In this document: positions 34,797 through 47,100 of the stretch, one piece after another
How the letters are laid out: each line of letters starts with the position of its first letter
Numbering within the stretch: position 1 is the stretch's first letter
NCBI GenBank assembly: GCA_036346405.1
Contig: CM070561.1
Location: 33,840,838 to 33,904,837, forward strand
Length of the DNA stretch: 64,000 nt
Direction: 5' to 3'
From: Phyllostachys edulis
Lineage: Eukaryota > Streptophyta > Magnoliopsida > Poales > Poaceae
Notes under the pieces: generated by a model
Told to the model about the DNA's origin: nothing
The model's input: the letters and a program-made list of their open reading frames with translations, nothing else
Database searches by the model: none
Translations under genes and position numbers: made by a program

Positions 34797-36207
34797 AGTA
34801 TATACATCCTCCACCTATGTGATAACATCTTCCTGTTAAGAGATGCTTCCTTAGTATCTACATAATACTATTACATATCCATGACCATATTTTTGGTTAA
34901 GCCTTAAAACAACACATAGCTGTCTGTTCCAAAAAAAAAAAACAGGTAAAGCGATTAATTGTTGTTTACCTCTGCTCCTGCTCATTTTTTTTACCTATTG
35001 CTACACACCTCCTAAACTATATATAAAAAAATGCTCATACTCTATCCTCAGTCTTCGCACCTATTTTACAGCACAACATCTGCATCGTCCAAGGACATTC
35101 CTCCCTCCGAGCATACGAAAAAGAGCCACCAAGATGGAGAAGGCAGCAGCCATCTGTAGATATGTTATATAGATCATCATTTACAGACATCTCGATTTAA
35201 TTTATTACTCATCAGAAACCTATATGCTGATTCAATGAACATTCTTCACTTGGAAACTAATAAGAAAGTAATTCAAATCATAGTTCGATACAGACCTTTT
35301 CTCTTTTAAGAAGGGTGAAACTTTCCTTCCAATACTTGTGCGCTCTACCCATCTCTACTGAAGGGGGTTCTAATATATATTGGTTGTGCTCGAAATCTGT
35401 CTATCCACATGCCATCCAACGAGTCTTTATTGCGACAATCGACTTGTCTTTTGCTTGTACTCTAAAAACCATGTTTTGTGCTCTCGACTCAAAGATCCAC
35501 GACTCTTTCCTTTATATAGTCTATCCTTTAGAACATCTTGCGTGTTCTAGACTTATCCTGTAATATTATGTATTTCCTATATATGCTGCTGCACTACGCA
35601 ATAACTAAATTCGCTATCCTTCTTGCGTATGATTTGTTATCAGTTTCGGACCGATCATTCTTCCCTTTTGTCTTGGATGAGCCTAAAGATGAAAAATAGC
35701 AGATTATTTACGTTGTTTAGTGCTGTAGATAGCAATGCCTTTATACAGTCGTATTATACATATAGGAATCTCTCTTTGTTTACTCCATACAGTCTGGATA
35801 TATATAGATGTCTGCACAGTCCATTGTACTCCTAAACCGAACTTCTATATCTGTCAAAAAAAATGTTTAGTCTTCTACACGCGTGCAGAGAAGGGATTGG
35901 AGAGAGCAAAAGGGGGAGAGGGCGTGCATTCTCTCTTGTTCTCCCAATTCCTGTGCTTGTCGCATTACAATTATCCTGTATGCCAATCCAACCATGCAAG
36001 TGATTTTCCCCCATTAACTCCTGTTCGCCCTTTTTGCAGTCATCCACATTCAGTGCTGTAACATGGTACAACCTGTCATAAGTGCAAACTAGCCTTGTGG
36101 TAATACTCTGCATCATATCAAAATTTATAGTTGTCACACCAAGGTTGGCTTGAGTTAATTTGAATGCTGTTGCTATAGATGTTTTTATTCCTTTATTCAT
36201 GATGCAG
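34797..36207 (+). other. Helitron interior, no identified gene
   Basis: AT-rich. Short open frames at 35315-35563 and 35623-35835 have no family resemblance that I can see. A fragment at about 35085-35150 reads DIPPSEHTKKSHQDGEG and could be an exon remnant. Confidence 0.4.
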
Positions 36208-36440
36208 GTCAGTGGCTCACTCTATGGTGCTTTGATCGGTTCCGTGTTGGCGTTTACCATTGCAGATTTTTTAGGTAGCTCTAGCCCTCATCTTCTCCTC
36301 CATGCTAGTGAGGCTACTTATTCTTATGGTACAATGTAGCCTGGTCTTCTGATATGATTTTTCCTCATTACTTACCACAGGACAACGCAAAATGCTTATT
36401 CTTTCTTTATCTCATATTACTAAAAGCATATCTGAAGGAT
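36208..36440 (+). pseudogene. Sugar/H+ symporter exon fragments (XYLP-like)
   Basis: After a CAG acceptor, the exon 36208-36274 reads VSGSLYGALIGSVLAFTIAD and then FL, followed by a GT donor. After a second acceptor (CCACAG, 36375-36380) the next exon begins GACAACGC. Joined across the intron, the codon G/GA keeps phase to give DFLGQRKMLIL. This is the second transmembrane region and RR/QR-K loop of the plant D-xylose-proton symporter-like family of sugar transporters. Only these two exons are seen, and the second loses similarity after about 12 codons. Confidence 0.75.
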
Positions 36441-36724
36441 GTCAGGAAGATGATCACAGTTCCATGTATGTCTTATAGCTTACATACATATATTCGTCTT
36501 CTAATTACTGCTTACAATCATTTTTCCCTCTTCAGTAATCCATACATAGAAATTCTGAAGCTAATGTCGCTTATCTCTGGTTTACCTTCATATAACTAAC
36601 ATATACATAATTAAAACAGTTCTGCGTAAAAAGCAATATGTGTATCTACTGTATGATACATAAAATAAATCTTTTTATGCAGCTCTTTTTCTCTTGTGAC
36701 CAAAATCGCTTCTGTCAGTAGTGT

Positions 36725-36754
36725 GCGCGCCAAGGCGCGCGAGGGTGTTTCTAG
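36725..36754 (+). terminator. Helitron 3' hairpin and CTAG terminus
   Basis: A GC-only stem of seven pairs with a two-base AA loop, ten bases, then CTAG and host T. This is the structure thought to end rolling-circle transposition of Helitrons. Confidence 0.9.
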
Positions 36755-36776
36755 TATATCATCAGATTCCGTCATT

Positions 36777-38097
36777 TTTTTTAGAGGTCACCGGGGGGAG
36801 AGGCTCCCCACCTGATTTTTTATATATAGAAGCCTAGGAAGGCTTAAGTAGTTACACGAAGGGCGGTAGAAAAACAGATTTCCAAGTTGAGACTGGAGAT
36901 CACACGGCGATCTCGATGGGGCATTTTTTCAATCCAGAGAGTTGTGTCTTCTATACAGGAATGAAGCAGGCGGTGGGGGGAGGGATTAAGAGCACGGAAA
37001 ATTACATCATGTGGATGATTTCAAATGCGCCAGAGGCAAAGCAATACGAATGTGTTGAAGTGGCGAGATGGCCAATGGAGGCCAGGGGAGGTCAGGGAGG
37101 TTCCGAACGCAGGGGGAGAAAGAAATGCAAGAGCTTGCCAAAAGGATCTGATGATGGTGCAGTGAAAGAACAGGTGGTTGGCATCTTCTGTGCCTTCATT
37201 GCAAACCTCGCAGTCTTCATTGTCCATCAGGGTTTTTTTTTTTTGTGCAAGTTTGCCTTAGTGTGCAGCCGGTCAGCGGTAAGTAACCAACCAAAGAATT
37301 TAACATTTAGTTAGGGCAAATGTAGCCGGTGTCGGAGCGGAGTTTGTAGAGCCAGCTTGTTTGAAAAATGAGGGAGTTCGGTGAGGAAAGGACACACCTT
37401 TGGTCAGAGGCGTCAGTGAAGGTAACTGGAACCAGTATGTCTTCAAGGAATAGCGAGTTCCTCAGCTGCCACTGTGGAGAGTCTTGGCACCAGAGTTTGC
37501 CTGAGGTCATGGGACAAAACTGAAGCAATTGTGACATGTGGTCGTACGTTGTGGGAGAAAAGAGCTGGGAACCAGTCTCGGAGAGTTCCACCAGGAAGCC
37601 AGTAGTCAGACCAAACGGATGTGTGGCGGCCATTCCCTACCGTGACGGTTTTGATGGCTCGGTAGTCCGGTAGGAGTTGCTACAAGTTGGTCAAGTGTTG
37701 CCTCTGCATGATATGGTCATCAAGGGCAGTGTCGTGGTGTTGTCTCCAGATCCATGTCGCCCAAGAGGACATAGATGGATGGTGGCGTTTGTGAAGAAGC
37801 TTGAGCAGAAGGCATGTATTTTGAATCCCAATAGACTTCACTTGATCCCCAGGCCTCCTTCTTGCTTACTGTGGTAGGCCCGGTTCCAGGCAATAAGGCA
37901 GTGTGCGCCACCGCAGCGGTCATCTCCAGTCCAGAGAAAAGCCCGGCGCCGGCGGTCCAAGGACTGAACAATCCCTTTGGGCAAAAGAAGAGCGGCCATG
38001 TGGTAGGTCGAGAGGTTGTTCAGGACCGCATTAATAAGGACAATGCGGCCGGCGGGGGAGAGTAGCGAGGCTTGCCACCCAGGTAGGTACTTATCGG
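36777..38097 (-). pseudogene. LINE ORF2 C-terminal part
   Basis: On the minus strand the reading starts GWQASLLSPAGRIVLINAVL at about 38085, with NLSTYHMAALLLPKG, FLWTGDD and NRAYH following. After frame breaks come the segments PLTGCT near 37270 and the zinc motif CEVCNEGTEDANHLFFHC at 37150-37215 (zf-RVT type), then the tail. A T-run at 36777-36784 on the plus strand corresponds to the poly(A) end. This is the thumb and C-terminal region of a plant L1 reverse transcriptase. It is separated from its upstream part by the hAT insertion at 38098. Confidence 0.85.
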
Positions 38098-38589
38098 CAG
38101 TGGCGGAACCAGGATTTTACAAGGCCTCGGACCCAAAATTAAGGGGCTATAAGTCTATAACTAATGTTAAATACTATCAACACTAAGGCATAACAAAAGT
38201 ACAACACAAATGCACAATCGAAATAAAATTTGAATTCCATGTTTAACAATACGACAAAATAGATAAAACATAGCAAAAAAAATTGGAATGTAATATACCA
38301 CTAGCACGATGTAATTTCTGCTTAATTAACAAAGATTTGGTTCATTTGAGCCTATCATATCTTCAACAACAATAGTACAAGAACCCGAACCTGCAAAGAT
38401 AAAATTGCATATGTAAATCAGAGACACAAGACCATAACGTTCATTCTATTTAGGATTAATAAACATATCATTTTCGAACATAGAACAAAACCTACAACCA
38501 TGATCAGAACTTTTTCTATTTTCTGAAGGAACTTAAGCATGAAATTGAAATGATTGCGTAAACTTTTACTTTGGCCAGCATGGCACTTA

Positions 38590-39180
38590 CAATTTACAAA
38601 TGAAGCTATTAGAACTGTAGGAGGAACTGATGTCGATATCATTTTCATGCTGTGAGATGTATGGCCTGAAGAAGGTCTCATAGACATAGGTGGTTCCTGT
38701 CATAAAAGCACACAGCAGTCTTAGAGAAGCATATATGCAGTATAACAAAAACTTAGTTCAGTGCAAAAAGCAAGTACCTTTGTCTTTGGATACCATAAGT
38801 ATATAAAGAACACCAGCTTTGCTTCTGAGTACGGTGGTAACCTTCAATAAGACCATATTCATGCAAACATTAAACACATTTCGCACTCAGAACATAAGAA
38901 AACGACAATCTCACAGAACCTCACCATGATATCGCAGCATCCCCAAATCTTTCCAAAACTGTCAGTAATGCAACTAAAATCCTGGACACAAACAACAAAT
39001 TAAGTGGTATTTGCAGCGTATTTTAATTATGTAAGCAGACCCAAAACTCACAAGATTGAAAATAATACCAGTACCAATATTGAAACCAAAAAAATGAGAT
39101 GCTCGATCTCTGGCTTGTTCAGCTCTACAGTTTTGTAGCATTCATAAGCAGGATAAGCATAGCCAAAAGGCAAAAGCCAA
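38590..39180 (-). pseudogene. HVA22: Captured HVA22-like gene, four exons
   Basis: Minus strand. Exon A (about 39180-39075) reads FGYAYPAYECYKTVELNKPE; exon B (38981-38925) ILVALLTVLERFGDAAIS; exon C (38841-38778) LPPYSEAKLVFFIYLWYPKT; exon D (from 38696) TTYVYETFFRPYISQHEND. All introns have GT and AG ends, and A-B and B-C join in phase (Tyr-Trp-Ile, Ser-Trp-Leu). Together they are most of the TB2/DP1/HVA22 domain of an ABA/stress-linked ER membrane-shaping protein family. Decay: an extra T in exon A near 39090, a one-base phase error at C-D, no recognisable N-terminal exon, and a stop soon after exon D begins to diverge. The block lies entirely inside the hAT element, which shows DNA-level capture with introns kept. 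Confidence 0.85.
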
Positions 39181-39600
39181 CTGGGTGAGTGGGTGGTGGC
39201 GCCTCGGCCTGGCGGAGCAGGGGGCTGCCTTGGGCGGAGCCGTGGAGTGGATGAGCTGAGGAGGCGCTGGCCCTGGCGAGGAGCTGAGGAGGGCGGAGCG
39301 AGCCGAGCAGAGCCAGAGACGCTGGGCGGGCGCTGCCTCGCCAAGGCTGGGTGTAGCAGGAAGGCGGCGTGGCGCAAGATCAAGGCCGAGGTCTTTGAGG
39401 AGGCGCTGGCCGCTGGGGAGTAGAGCGCTGACGCGACGCGCGGCGGAGAGGAGGCGGGGGCGCGGCCGCCCGCGGAGAGGACTAGAGGAGGAGGAGCGCT
39501 CGGCGTCGGCGGCTCGGGGAACTGCCAATGGGGTCTGGGAGACTGGGACTGGGGATTGGGGAAGAGACCGAAGACTAGGGCTGCGCATGCTGGGTCGCTT
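39180..39600. other. GC-rich block inside hAT element
   Basis: Strongly GC-rich with open frames on both strands (Pro/Ser/Arg-rich). It lies upstream of HVA22 exon A in transcription direction, so it may be captured promoter or 5' UTR, or a piece of another gene. No protein family recognised. Confidence 0.4.
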
Positions 39601-39772
39601 GGCTGGGCCGGTTTGGGAGCTGTTTGCCTCGGGCCGGCCTGTAAGTCTCGGGCCTGGCTACTGTATACCAATTTTTTTGGGCAGGCATTCTAAAAAATCT
39701 CACTATTATTTTATCTGGGCCTCGGGCCGTTGCCCGACCGGCCCGAGGCCCATCTCTGCCCTTGCTTATCGG

Positions 39773-40025
39773 TCTTGGCGATGAGCGGGGAGAACGCAAA
39801 CTAAGTTGAGTTTGTTATCCGAGAGTTGTAACCCAAGGTATGTTTGGGGGAAGCCTTGAATTTTGCATCATGTGGTGGCTACTAGCCAAGTGACCATCTC
39901 GCCATTTACATTCATAGGGACGACCGTGATTTTGGCAAAGTTGATGTAGAGGCCAGTGGGGGCCATTCTCCGTTCTCAATGAGGAATTCACCTATTAGGA
40001 GTCGGAATTAGGGCTTTTTTTTTCC
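39773..40025 (-). pseudogene. LINE ORF2 middle fragment
   Basis: The minus strand reads LYINFAKITVVPMNVNGEMV, one stop, then CKIQGFPQTYLGLQLSDNKL, the region just after the RT active site in plant L1 elements. It connects at 39773/38097 to the C-terminal fragment across the hAT insertion, and at its other side abuts a gypsy LTR fragment near 40030. Confidence 0.85.
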
Positions 40026-40029
40026 CCAC

Positions 40030-41449
40030 AGAGGTGCTATAAGCAAATACAATTTTGAGCATGTTACTTCCTCTGAAAAATCTTATTTTACATATGTCTT
40101 GTACACTACTTTCATAACTTTGAAAAATCACAAGAAATTCATTTTAGCTCCAAATGAGGTGAATCAAATTCCATTGCTCATCTCATGAGGTGCTCTGTCT
40201 ACCATAAAAATTTCATGTTCACCATCTCTCTTGAAATTTTCAAAAAAAAATTAATTTTGGATAAACAGTGCCGAGAGGTATTTTCCAGCATTTATTCAAA
40301 AGACTGATTTTGTTTTGGTCATAACTTTTGCATGCAAACACCAAATCAATTGGTTTTTGTTGCTAAATTCATTTAAAATCATGCTCTACCTTATGTGAAA
40401 ATTTTCATGATTTTTGGATGACTTTTAATTTTTGAGTTTTCTCGGTGTTATTTGTTCTTATTGGTCTTCTCGAATTTTTCGATAGGTTCCGACGGATTCG
40501 CTGAGTACGAGAGTGATCCTCTACAGCAAGATTATCTCCAGCAAGGCAAATAGCCCCCCTTTGATCATATTGATCCTATTACTTTCGTTACAAAATATCT
40601 TGTTTGCAACTTGTATGTATGCATGCTCTACTTGAATGATTATTTTTCGTTAGAGATAGTTATTCCTAGTAGATGCATGAGTTGTAGGTAAATGTTGTCC
40701 TTTGGTGCTGAACTTAGGTTAATATCCCCGCCGATGAATTAGAGCTCGGTGGATGAGTTATGGTCATAATATGTTGTATGCGAGTTGTGTCGCTTAGCAC
40801 TGCTTAGAACGGTAGAATGGGGATCATCGCCTCGGCGACAGTCATTATATCATCACTCTAAATTACTTGGGTCAGGGTACCCATGTATTTATTCTAATTG
40901 AGAAACTAAAACTGAAAATAAAAAGTTTTAGACTTGGACACATTGGTTGGATAGTGTGATTATCGGGTGTGTGAATGGTGCCTAAGTCAACAAGGACCGA
41001 ACATCTTGGACACTGACCCAAGCACTTTTGCGTGCTGACCACGTGAGAGGGATATGGAACCTCTCTTGACTTAGTACTTCGGTGGGTATTAGCTTCGAGT
41101 CGCAGGTGGTGGGTGTGTATGTGTTGTGTTGAAAAAGAATTGTTCTGTGTGTGTTGGGTATGCAGAGTGGGTTCCTGGGTAGGTTCTCCATTCCGAGGGA
41201 CATTGGCAGTTGCTTCTGCTGGGCCAATGTCCTGACACAACGTGTGGGTCCTCCGTGGGAGCCCCGTCTGCACACACAAGGGCGATTCATGGAGGGTTTC
41301 ACCTATGCGGGCGGCTCGTAGTTAATACACAATATTGGAAAACGTCTCGTAGGACTTTGCCTTACCGGCATACCTTCGGAAGTGTGCTTTATCTAGCGGC
41401 AAAAGAGGTGGTCTGGCGTGTGGGTGCATGGTACACCCCTGTAGGGCAT
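40030..41449 (+). repeat. Gypsy LTR fragment, left portion
   Basis: From about 40050 it matches the reverse complement of 9480-9950 and onward, including GATCCTCTACAGCAAGA near 40515. The left end is truncated, so the TGTAATATCCC start is missing. It is interrupted at 41450 by the gag-only element and resumes at 52356. It lies within the LINE. Confidence 0.75.
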
Positions 41450-44175
41450 TGTAGGACTGGATAGGCGACTAGAGGGGGGGGGGGTGAATAGACGCTTTCT
41501 CTATTTTTCACCTCGATCGAACTCAACACTATTTTCACTCCGATAGCTATAAAAGCTATGAAGATCTGTATACAGGCACAGCGGATAACCTGTGTTGAAT
41601 CCGATCAAAACCCGACACAAAAGATCAAAAACATCTCACAACCGCAAAGGAAGATGCGCAAAGAATAACTAGCTAGCTGTATATGTGAGATGAACAAAAA
41701 CAGCACAAGATGCAAATAAGAAATAAATCTAGGCACTGCACCAAGATATAGCACACGAGGATCCCTGTCGCTCCTGTGCGAGAACTCAACAGCATAAGCA
41801 ATTAAGAATTGTTTGAACAGCCTCGAGCCGCTTGTTATTACCAGAACCAATCAAGCCGTCCGAGCCCAGCAGAGCATGTATAAAGAACCAGCAGCCAAGG
41901 CAAAAAATCAAATCAACAGTCGAGCGCAAAGCACTTGCAATTAAAACCACACACTCGCTGGGAGACAATTCAAAGAAACACTCGCATAAAAAAAAACCAG
42001 CCGAGGCAATAAAGAACTCGGTCACAGCAGCAATCTGTTCACCAAAACATTGACGCATCAATGAGCAGCCAACAGGAACGGCAGCAAGGATTAAAAAACT
42101 AGTCTCAAATAGCGCTCTGCAGGCACTCAAAAACCGAATCAATCCATAAAAGAATCAATGCCTCACTAGCATGTATCAAGATGGCAGCCAAATCGAATAA
42201 ACAAAGCATAGAGAAAAACTGCAAGCCGCCACAGGATACTTCAGCTTCTCAGATGCACACTACAAAGCCGCCTAATCTTTTCTTTTTTGGGCAAAGAATA
42301 AAGCCACCGACCAGCTCTCCTTTTTCTCGGTTTTCTACAGGAGCTAATTTTCACATACTCAAGAACCAAGAGTACGGCCAACAAAAACAAACACAATCAA
42401 TGATCGATGCCGCCATTGTGGCTCGAAGTTTCTACTGACCGCCAGATCTGGTTTTTATGACAGAACCACCTTCACTGTGGGCATGCACAAAGAAGAAACC
42501 ATTCGTTGCACAGGAAGCTACTTGAGCAGATCCGAGCAGAGCAACCTCAAGCAGAGTTGAGCAAGCCGCCGCCAATCAGAGCTCTCATTTTTAGAGGAAC
42601 TGAAAGCAATCAGCAGGCAGCCAAAACTTGGATCAACTCACAGAAAAGCTACAGCCGCCTCCAAGGGATTTTGTTTTTCTCTCTGGATATTGCAGGTGGA
42701 ACAGGGCGCCGCCCCCAAGAAACTGCTTTCAATTAGCTGCTAATTTTTCGGATCTTGCAGGAGCTACGGGCACACAAACAAGCTGCCAAGTGCTCTGCTT
42801 TTCTCACGGGCAAACATGTCGCCGCCGTCGGCTCAAAGATTTTACAGACGCACTGCTTTTCTCCAGAGGAATTGGCCGCTTTCCACTGGATCTCACGGCT
42901 GCCCTCAAGCCTCCACAAGCATGCACAGCAAGAACTCACACAGATCCGAACTCACAAGGTCAAGGCAGAACAAATTAAAAAAAAAAACCAAAGCCTTACC
43001 CGCAAGCTATTTCTCTTGCAAGGACAGGGCGACCAGCAAACCAAAAGAGAGTCAACACAACAACAAATCAAACAGTGACCTTCAGGATTAACTCAAAGCA
43101 AGACGCAAAACGGCAATAAAAAGGCGCCGCCTCATGCTCTTCTTTCTACGGACCAAAAACGACCGACCTCCAAATGCTCAAAAGCGCCAACACAAAAAGC
43201 GAAGACTGGTTAGGGCCGCCGCCACCATTGCATTTTCAACAAATACCACCTGTGGATTAACCAATACTCATCTTTTTCTTGGAAGGGGGCGCCACCACCA
43301 TGCTCCAAAAACGCCCCGGCTATTTTTTTTCTGAGCAGCCAAAACCTAATGTCACATTTCAAAAACCTTTTATAGGATAGCCCTAACCCTAAAAACCAAA
43401 TGGGCTTCCGTTAAGGCCCAACATCAACGGAACACACACGCACGCATCTCAAAGCGCTGTCTTCATCGTCGATTGATCTAAACTGCTTCACCATGCGCCG
43501 ACCCGCGGCGCGGCTTAGTCAAAAGGTCACCAAGATGATATTTGGTAAAATTACCAAAATACCCCTTCTCGATCTTTTCCGAAGACCGAGTCCAATCCTG
43601 TTGAAGCAATCGCCTGCTTCGCCACGTGTAGGTTGATCAATGGCTCCATGTTGTCAAGTCTCTCCCGTCCGGATCCCACCGGCACCACTGAGCACTTGCA
43701 ACGACTCCCGCGCCGCTTGATCCAACCAGTCACACCGAACCGCCCGTTCGGTCACCCTTGTCCACTCTGCGCCACGCTTGAGTCACTTGACCTCACCCGA
43801 CATCTTTGATCGTTCTGGACCTCAGCTCTCCAAGCTTAGTCCCGATCCTCCTCGCCGTTGACCGTCATTGACCTGCAAGCCACCTGCACAGCAATAGACA
43901 AGCAAACACGAATCCGGGAACAAGTTCTTCACAACTTGACCCACGTTAGTGAAAACATGCAACATGCAACACATATGCATTAACAAATATGGATATGACC
44001 TAACCTATAATCAACTCACCACTTAAATCAACATTCAGCACAAAAGCCGGTCAGACCGCCGCTGACCTGACAGATCTGAAACTTTGTCGAAAACACATGA
44101 AACTTCAAACCAAAAGCCACATTGCCAATTGTTTCATCATCCTAAGATCATGGGCATATCCCCATGATATCCACA
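41450..44175 (-). repeat. 3' LTR of gag-only element, copy 2
   Basis: Aligns end to end with 49637-52355. A TATA-like CCTATAAAAGG on the minus strand lies at 43367-43377. Open frames inside (for instance 41786-42142 on the minus strand) recur in the other LTR only because the LTRs are copies. Confidence 0.95.
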
Positions 44176-44190
44176 ATCTCCCCCTTGATG
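44176..44190 (-). promoter_or_regulatory. Polypurine tract
   Basis: The minus strand reads CATCAAGGGGGAGAT directly before the LTR start TGTGGATATC, the classic copia arrangement. Confidence 0.9.
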
Positions 44191-47100
44191 AACACATTGG
44201 CAATCTTTCAGAAAATGTAAGTTTGTGGTTTGAAAAGAAAAGTACTCGACGTTTTCGCACAAAGGCACAACTTGGTCCAAATGCAAGAAAAAGCAAACGA
44301 AATGACCAAGCTGGCTTCAGAATAGCATAGGAAAGTGAAGATAAGGCAAAAAGAAGCAAGAAAGCTTCAAAATCCAGAGAATCGACAAAAATCTCACTTC
44401 AGGTCCATATGAAAGAACAATTGTTCTATTTGACCTTAGATCATTGTGAGGCTTCAAGATTTGCAATTCAAGTTCAGAAAAGGCAATAAGACCAAAAGAA
44501 TGCAATATGAATGCTCCCCCTCACTATGATCATCATTTTAAAAGAGAGAATATGAAATTTCAATTTCTCCATTTCTCCCCCCTTACAAACCTTCTCCCCC
44601 ATAACCAAAAAGCTCTTTATTAACACTACATTTTTGCTATATCTTCTCCCCCTTTGACAATGGATTCATCAAGGAATCATCCCTTCCTCTCATCCAGAGA
44701 TGACAAATGCACAAGCAAGGAAGAAGCAAAAGAAAGAGCATGCATGAAATGCAATGGGGTGGCTTCATTTTTGTTTTGATTTTTCAATTTTTTAGGTAAA
44801 AGAAGCTTTGGAGATTACTCAATTGAATAGGCTAGCATTTCTACCATTACTCAAGATACAACAGGCCTGACAAAGCTAGCAAGATCATGTTAAGACATAT
44901 ATAGCAAAGCTAGGCTAATGAGCTCAAAATATCCCAAGTTGTTGGATTAAATTAAGCAATGCTTCAAAATTAGCAAGTTCAACAACAGTTATCCTAAAGT
45001 GATAATGGCCATGTTAGAATGTCATTGTGAGATCCAGAAGCTAGCAAAGACCATCTTAGAGACAAAAAGTCCTGAATTGAATCATTTAGCCCAATTTTTG
45101 TCAAAAGCCCAAATTTTCAACTATTTTTCATTTGCAATGAATATTCAAGTTGATAAAAGGTCTATCTTAGTAAAGAAGGTCTTGGACTAGGAGCCATCCA
45201 CAACCTCTTCCTAAGCTTCAACCAATTTTGACAATTTACATTTTTAGCCATGTGCTAGATCTCAAGCCTCACTACGACCATCCCAAGCAACAAAAGCTTA
45301 AAAGAGTGGTCTAGGTCATCCAAAACTCCCCCTGAGTTCATGCCTAGTACAATGGCAAGCCGTCTCATAAGAAAGAATTGGTGAGATCAGTTTTTTCGCA
45401 CAAAAGAGATCATTTTTCATTTTGCACAAGGGCTGTTTTAGATTCTTTAATGAACTGAAAGCTCAAAGATGTTCAATTCTAGATTCCAGAGCTAACAAAG
45501 CAATTTTGACAGGGCCAATGTCACAAAAGGATCACTAATTGTGCAACTAGCTAAAAGATCCACAAATTGCTATTTTCAGTTCAAGTTAATTAACAGTTCT
45601 AGCTCATATAGCAAAGACATTGCTGCACATGTAAAAGCATGATAATTCTAGCAAGTCAAAGAACTAGACACAATCTTGCGCAAGAATTGAAATACTAAAG
45701 CTCAATAGGGTAATAAGCAAAGCTTCATCAATTAAAAGACAGAAGCGGTAAAGCTTATATTACAATGCATCTTTTTGTGATTTTTATATGTATGCAATAT
45801 GAAACAATGAAATGCACAAAAAGATGTAAAAGCCTAAAAAGATCAAAAGGAACCAAAGAAGATACCACTTGAAGAAGGTATCAGAAAAGATCCACAAAAG
45901 CTCAAATGAACAAGAAAAGTTCAGATGAACAGAAAAGGTTCAGAAAAGAACTAAGAAAGTTTCGAAAAGAACCAACTCCCCCTCAAACCAACCCATAGGG
46001 ATAAATTATCCCTTACTCGCATCTCAAGGTGGCAAACCTTGTTGGGTCTAAAATTGAGGGGAGATCTGCCAAAAAGCCTTGGACTCCACAAAAACTAGCA
46101 CAAAGACCTCAAACGCCACACGATCTCTAGGGACAGCAACTCGAAAAGCTAGGGAGCGCAACACAAACACTAAAAAGCTTACAGGCAACTCAAAAACCTG
46201 CTAACACTAGTGATTGGGAGACAAGCTCGACGTAGGCTGTGAGAAGAAAGCATCCTAGCAAATCATGGGATAAGAAGGGTGCCTAGAAAAGACACGTGCT
46301 AGAACAGAGCCTCCTATCTACCCTGAACCCAACAAACCCAACACCTGACACGAACCAGATGCAATGCAAGGTAGACTAGGGATACCATACACAAATGTAG
46401 GGTATAGAAGCTCGAACCTGAGTCCCACTGCTTGGCAGTGAGATGTAGTCATGATAGATGAAGATCCAATCCTTGAAGCTTCAGAAGGTAGTTGCGCTCA
46501 CCCATCATCCTCATCTCAAATTCCTTCGTCTCCGAGAAGTGATAGTCATCATTGAAGGCACAAATGAAGAAATAGACCGCATGTTCTTCTTCTCAGCTGA
46601 AAGACTACACCAAAGAGACAGAAAAAGTCTATGCCTTGGTACTGGGTTAGTGAAATATTATCTAGAGAAGACAATACCAAGACACACGACTAACAAGGAT
46701 AGCAGTAGATGATCCAAAGCTCATTAAAGCATATAATCAACAGTTCAGAACATGAGCATGAATATAGACAAATCAATTTCAGCACATGCTATCCAAGACA
46801 TGATAGAGCTCAAACTATCCTTAATCCACAATAAGGCATAGGAGCAAGCAAACAAGCACATAGCATATCACCCATCATATATACAGTCGAAAGCTAAAGC
46901 ATGCTAGTGAAAGCTATGGCAAGACTCATGCATCCACAATTAACAGTAAGGCACAATAACCATGTAAGCATAAGGCAAGTTATAGAACAAATCATGGATA
47001 AAGTATGCTAACATGGATATCAAGTGAACATGTGGATACATACAGCAAAAATCAACATGAGCAAGATAAATCATGTATAAAATAGCACAAGCTCATGATG

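Larger units (their letters stand above)
32577..36754 (+). mobile_element. Non-autonomous Helitron with captured gene fragments
   Basis: The 5' end is TCTCCCTATATAAAAGGG at 32577. The 3' end is CTAG at 36751-36754, preceded ten bases upstream by a perfect hairpin, GCGCGCC-AA-GGCGCGC (36725-36740). The host bases are A at 32576 and T at 36755, the A/T target used by Helitrons, and there is no target duplication. No Rep/helicase is encoded. At least three plant gene pieces (FPG, ACLA, sugar symporter) lie inside, all on the plus strand, as is usual for captures in grass Helitrons. Boundaries are by motif; an empty site was not available. Confidence 0.85.
38098..39764 (-). mobile_element. hAT-like element carrying HVA22-like exons, TSD CTTATCGG
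   Basis: CTTATCGG occurs at 38090-38097 and 39765-39772 and the LINE reading frame continues on both sides. The ends are CAGTGGCGGAACC at the left and, on the other strand, CAAGGGCAGAGATGG at the right, an imperfect inverted pair (7 of the first 10). The 8-bp duplication indicates hAT. No transposase is seen. The interior holds a GC-rich block (39180-39600) and four exons of a plant gene with introns. Confidence 0.8.

Noticed and set aside
39048..39671. 207-codon minus-strand frame taken as one protein
   Set aside because: Only its last third is HVA22-like exon; the Pro/Ala-rich part is GC-rich leader read through, and the end runs into an intron.
41786..42142. 118-codon minus-strand frame present in both LTRs of the gag-only element (also 49970-50326)
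   Set aside because: It is conserved only because the LTRs are copies of each other; no family resemblance.
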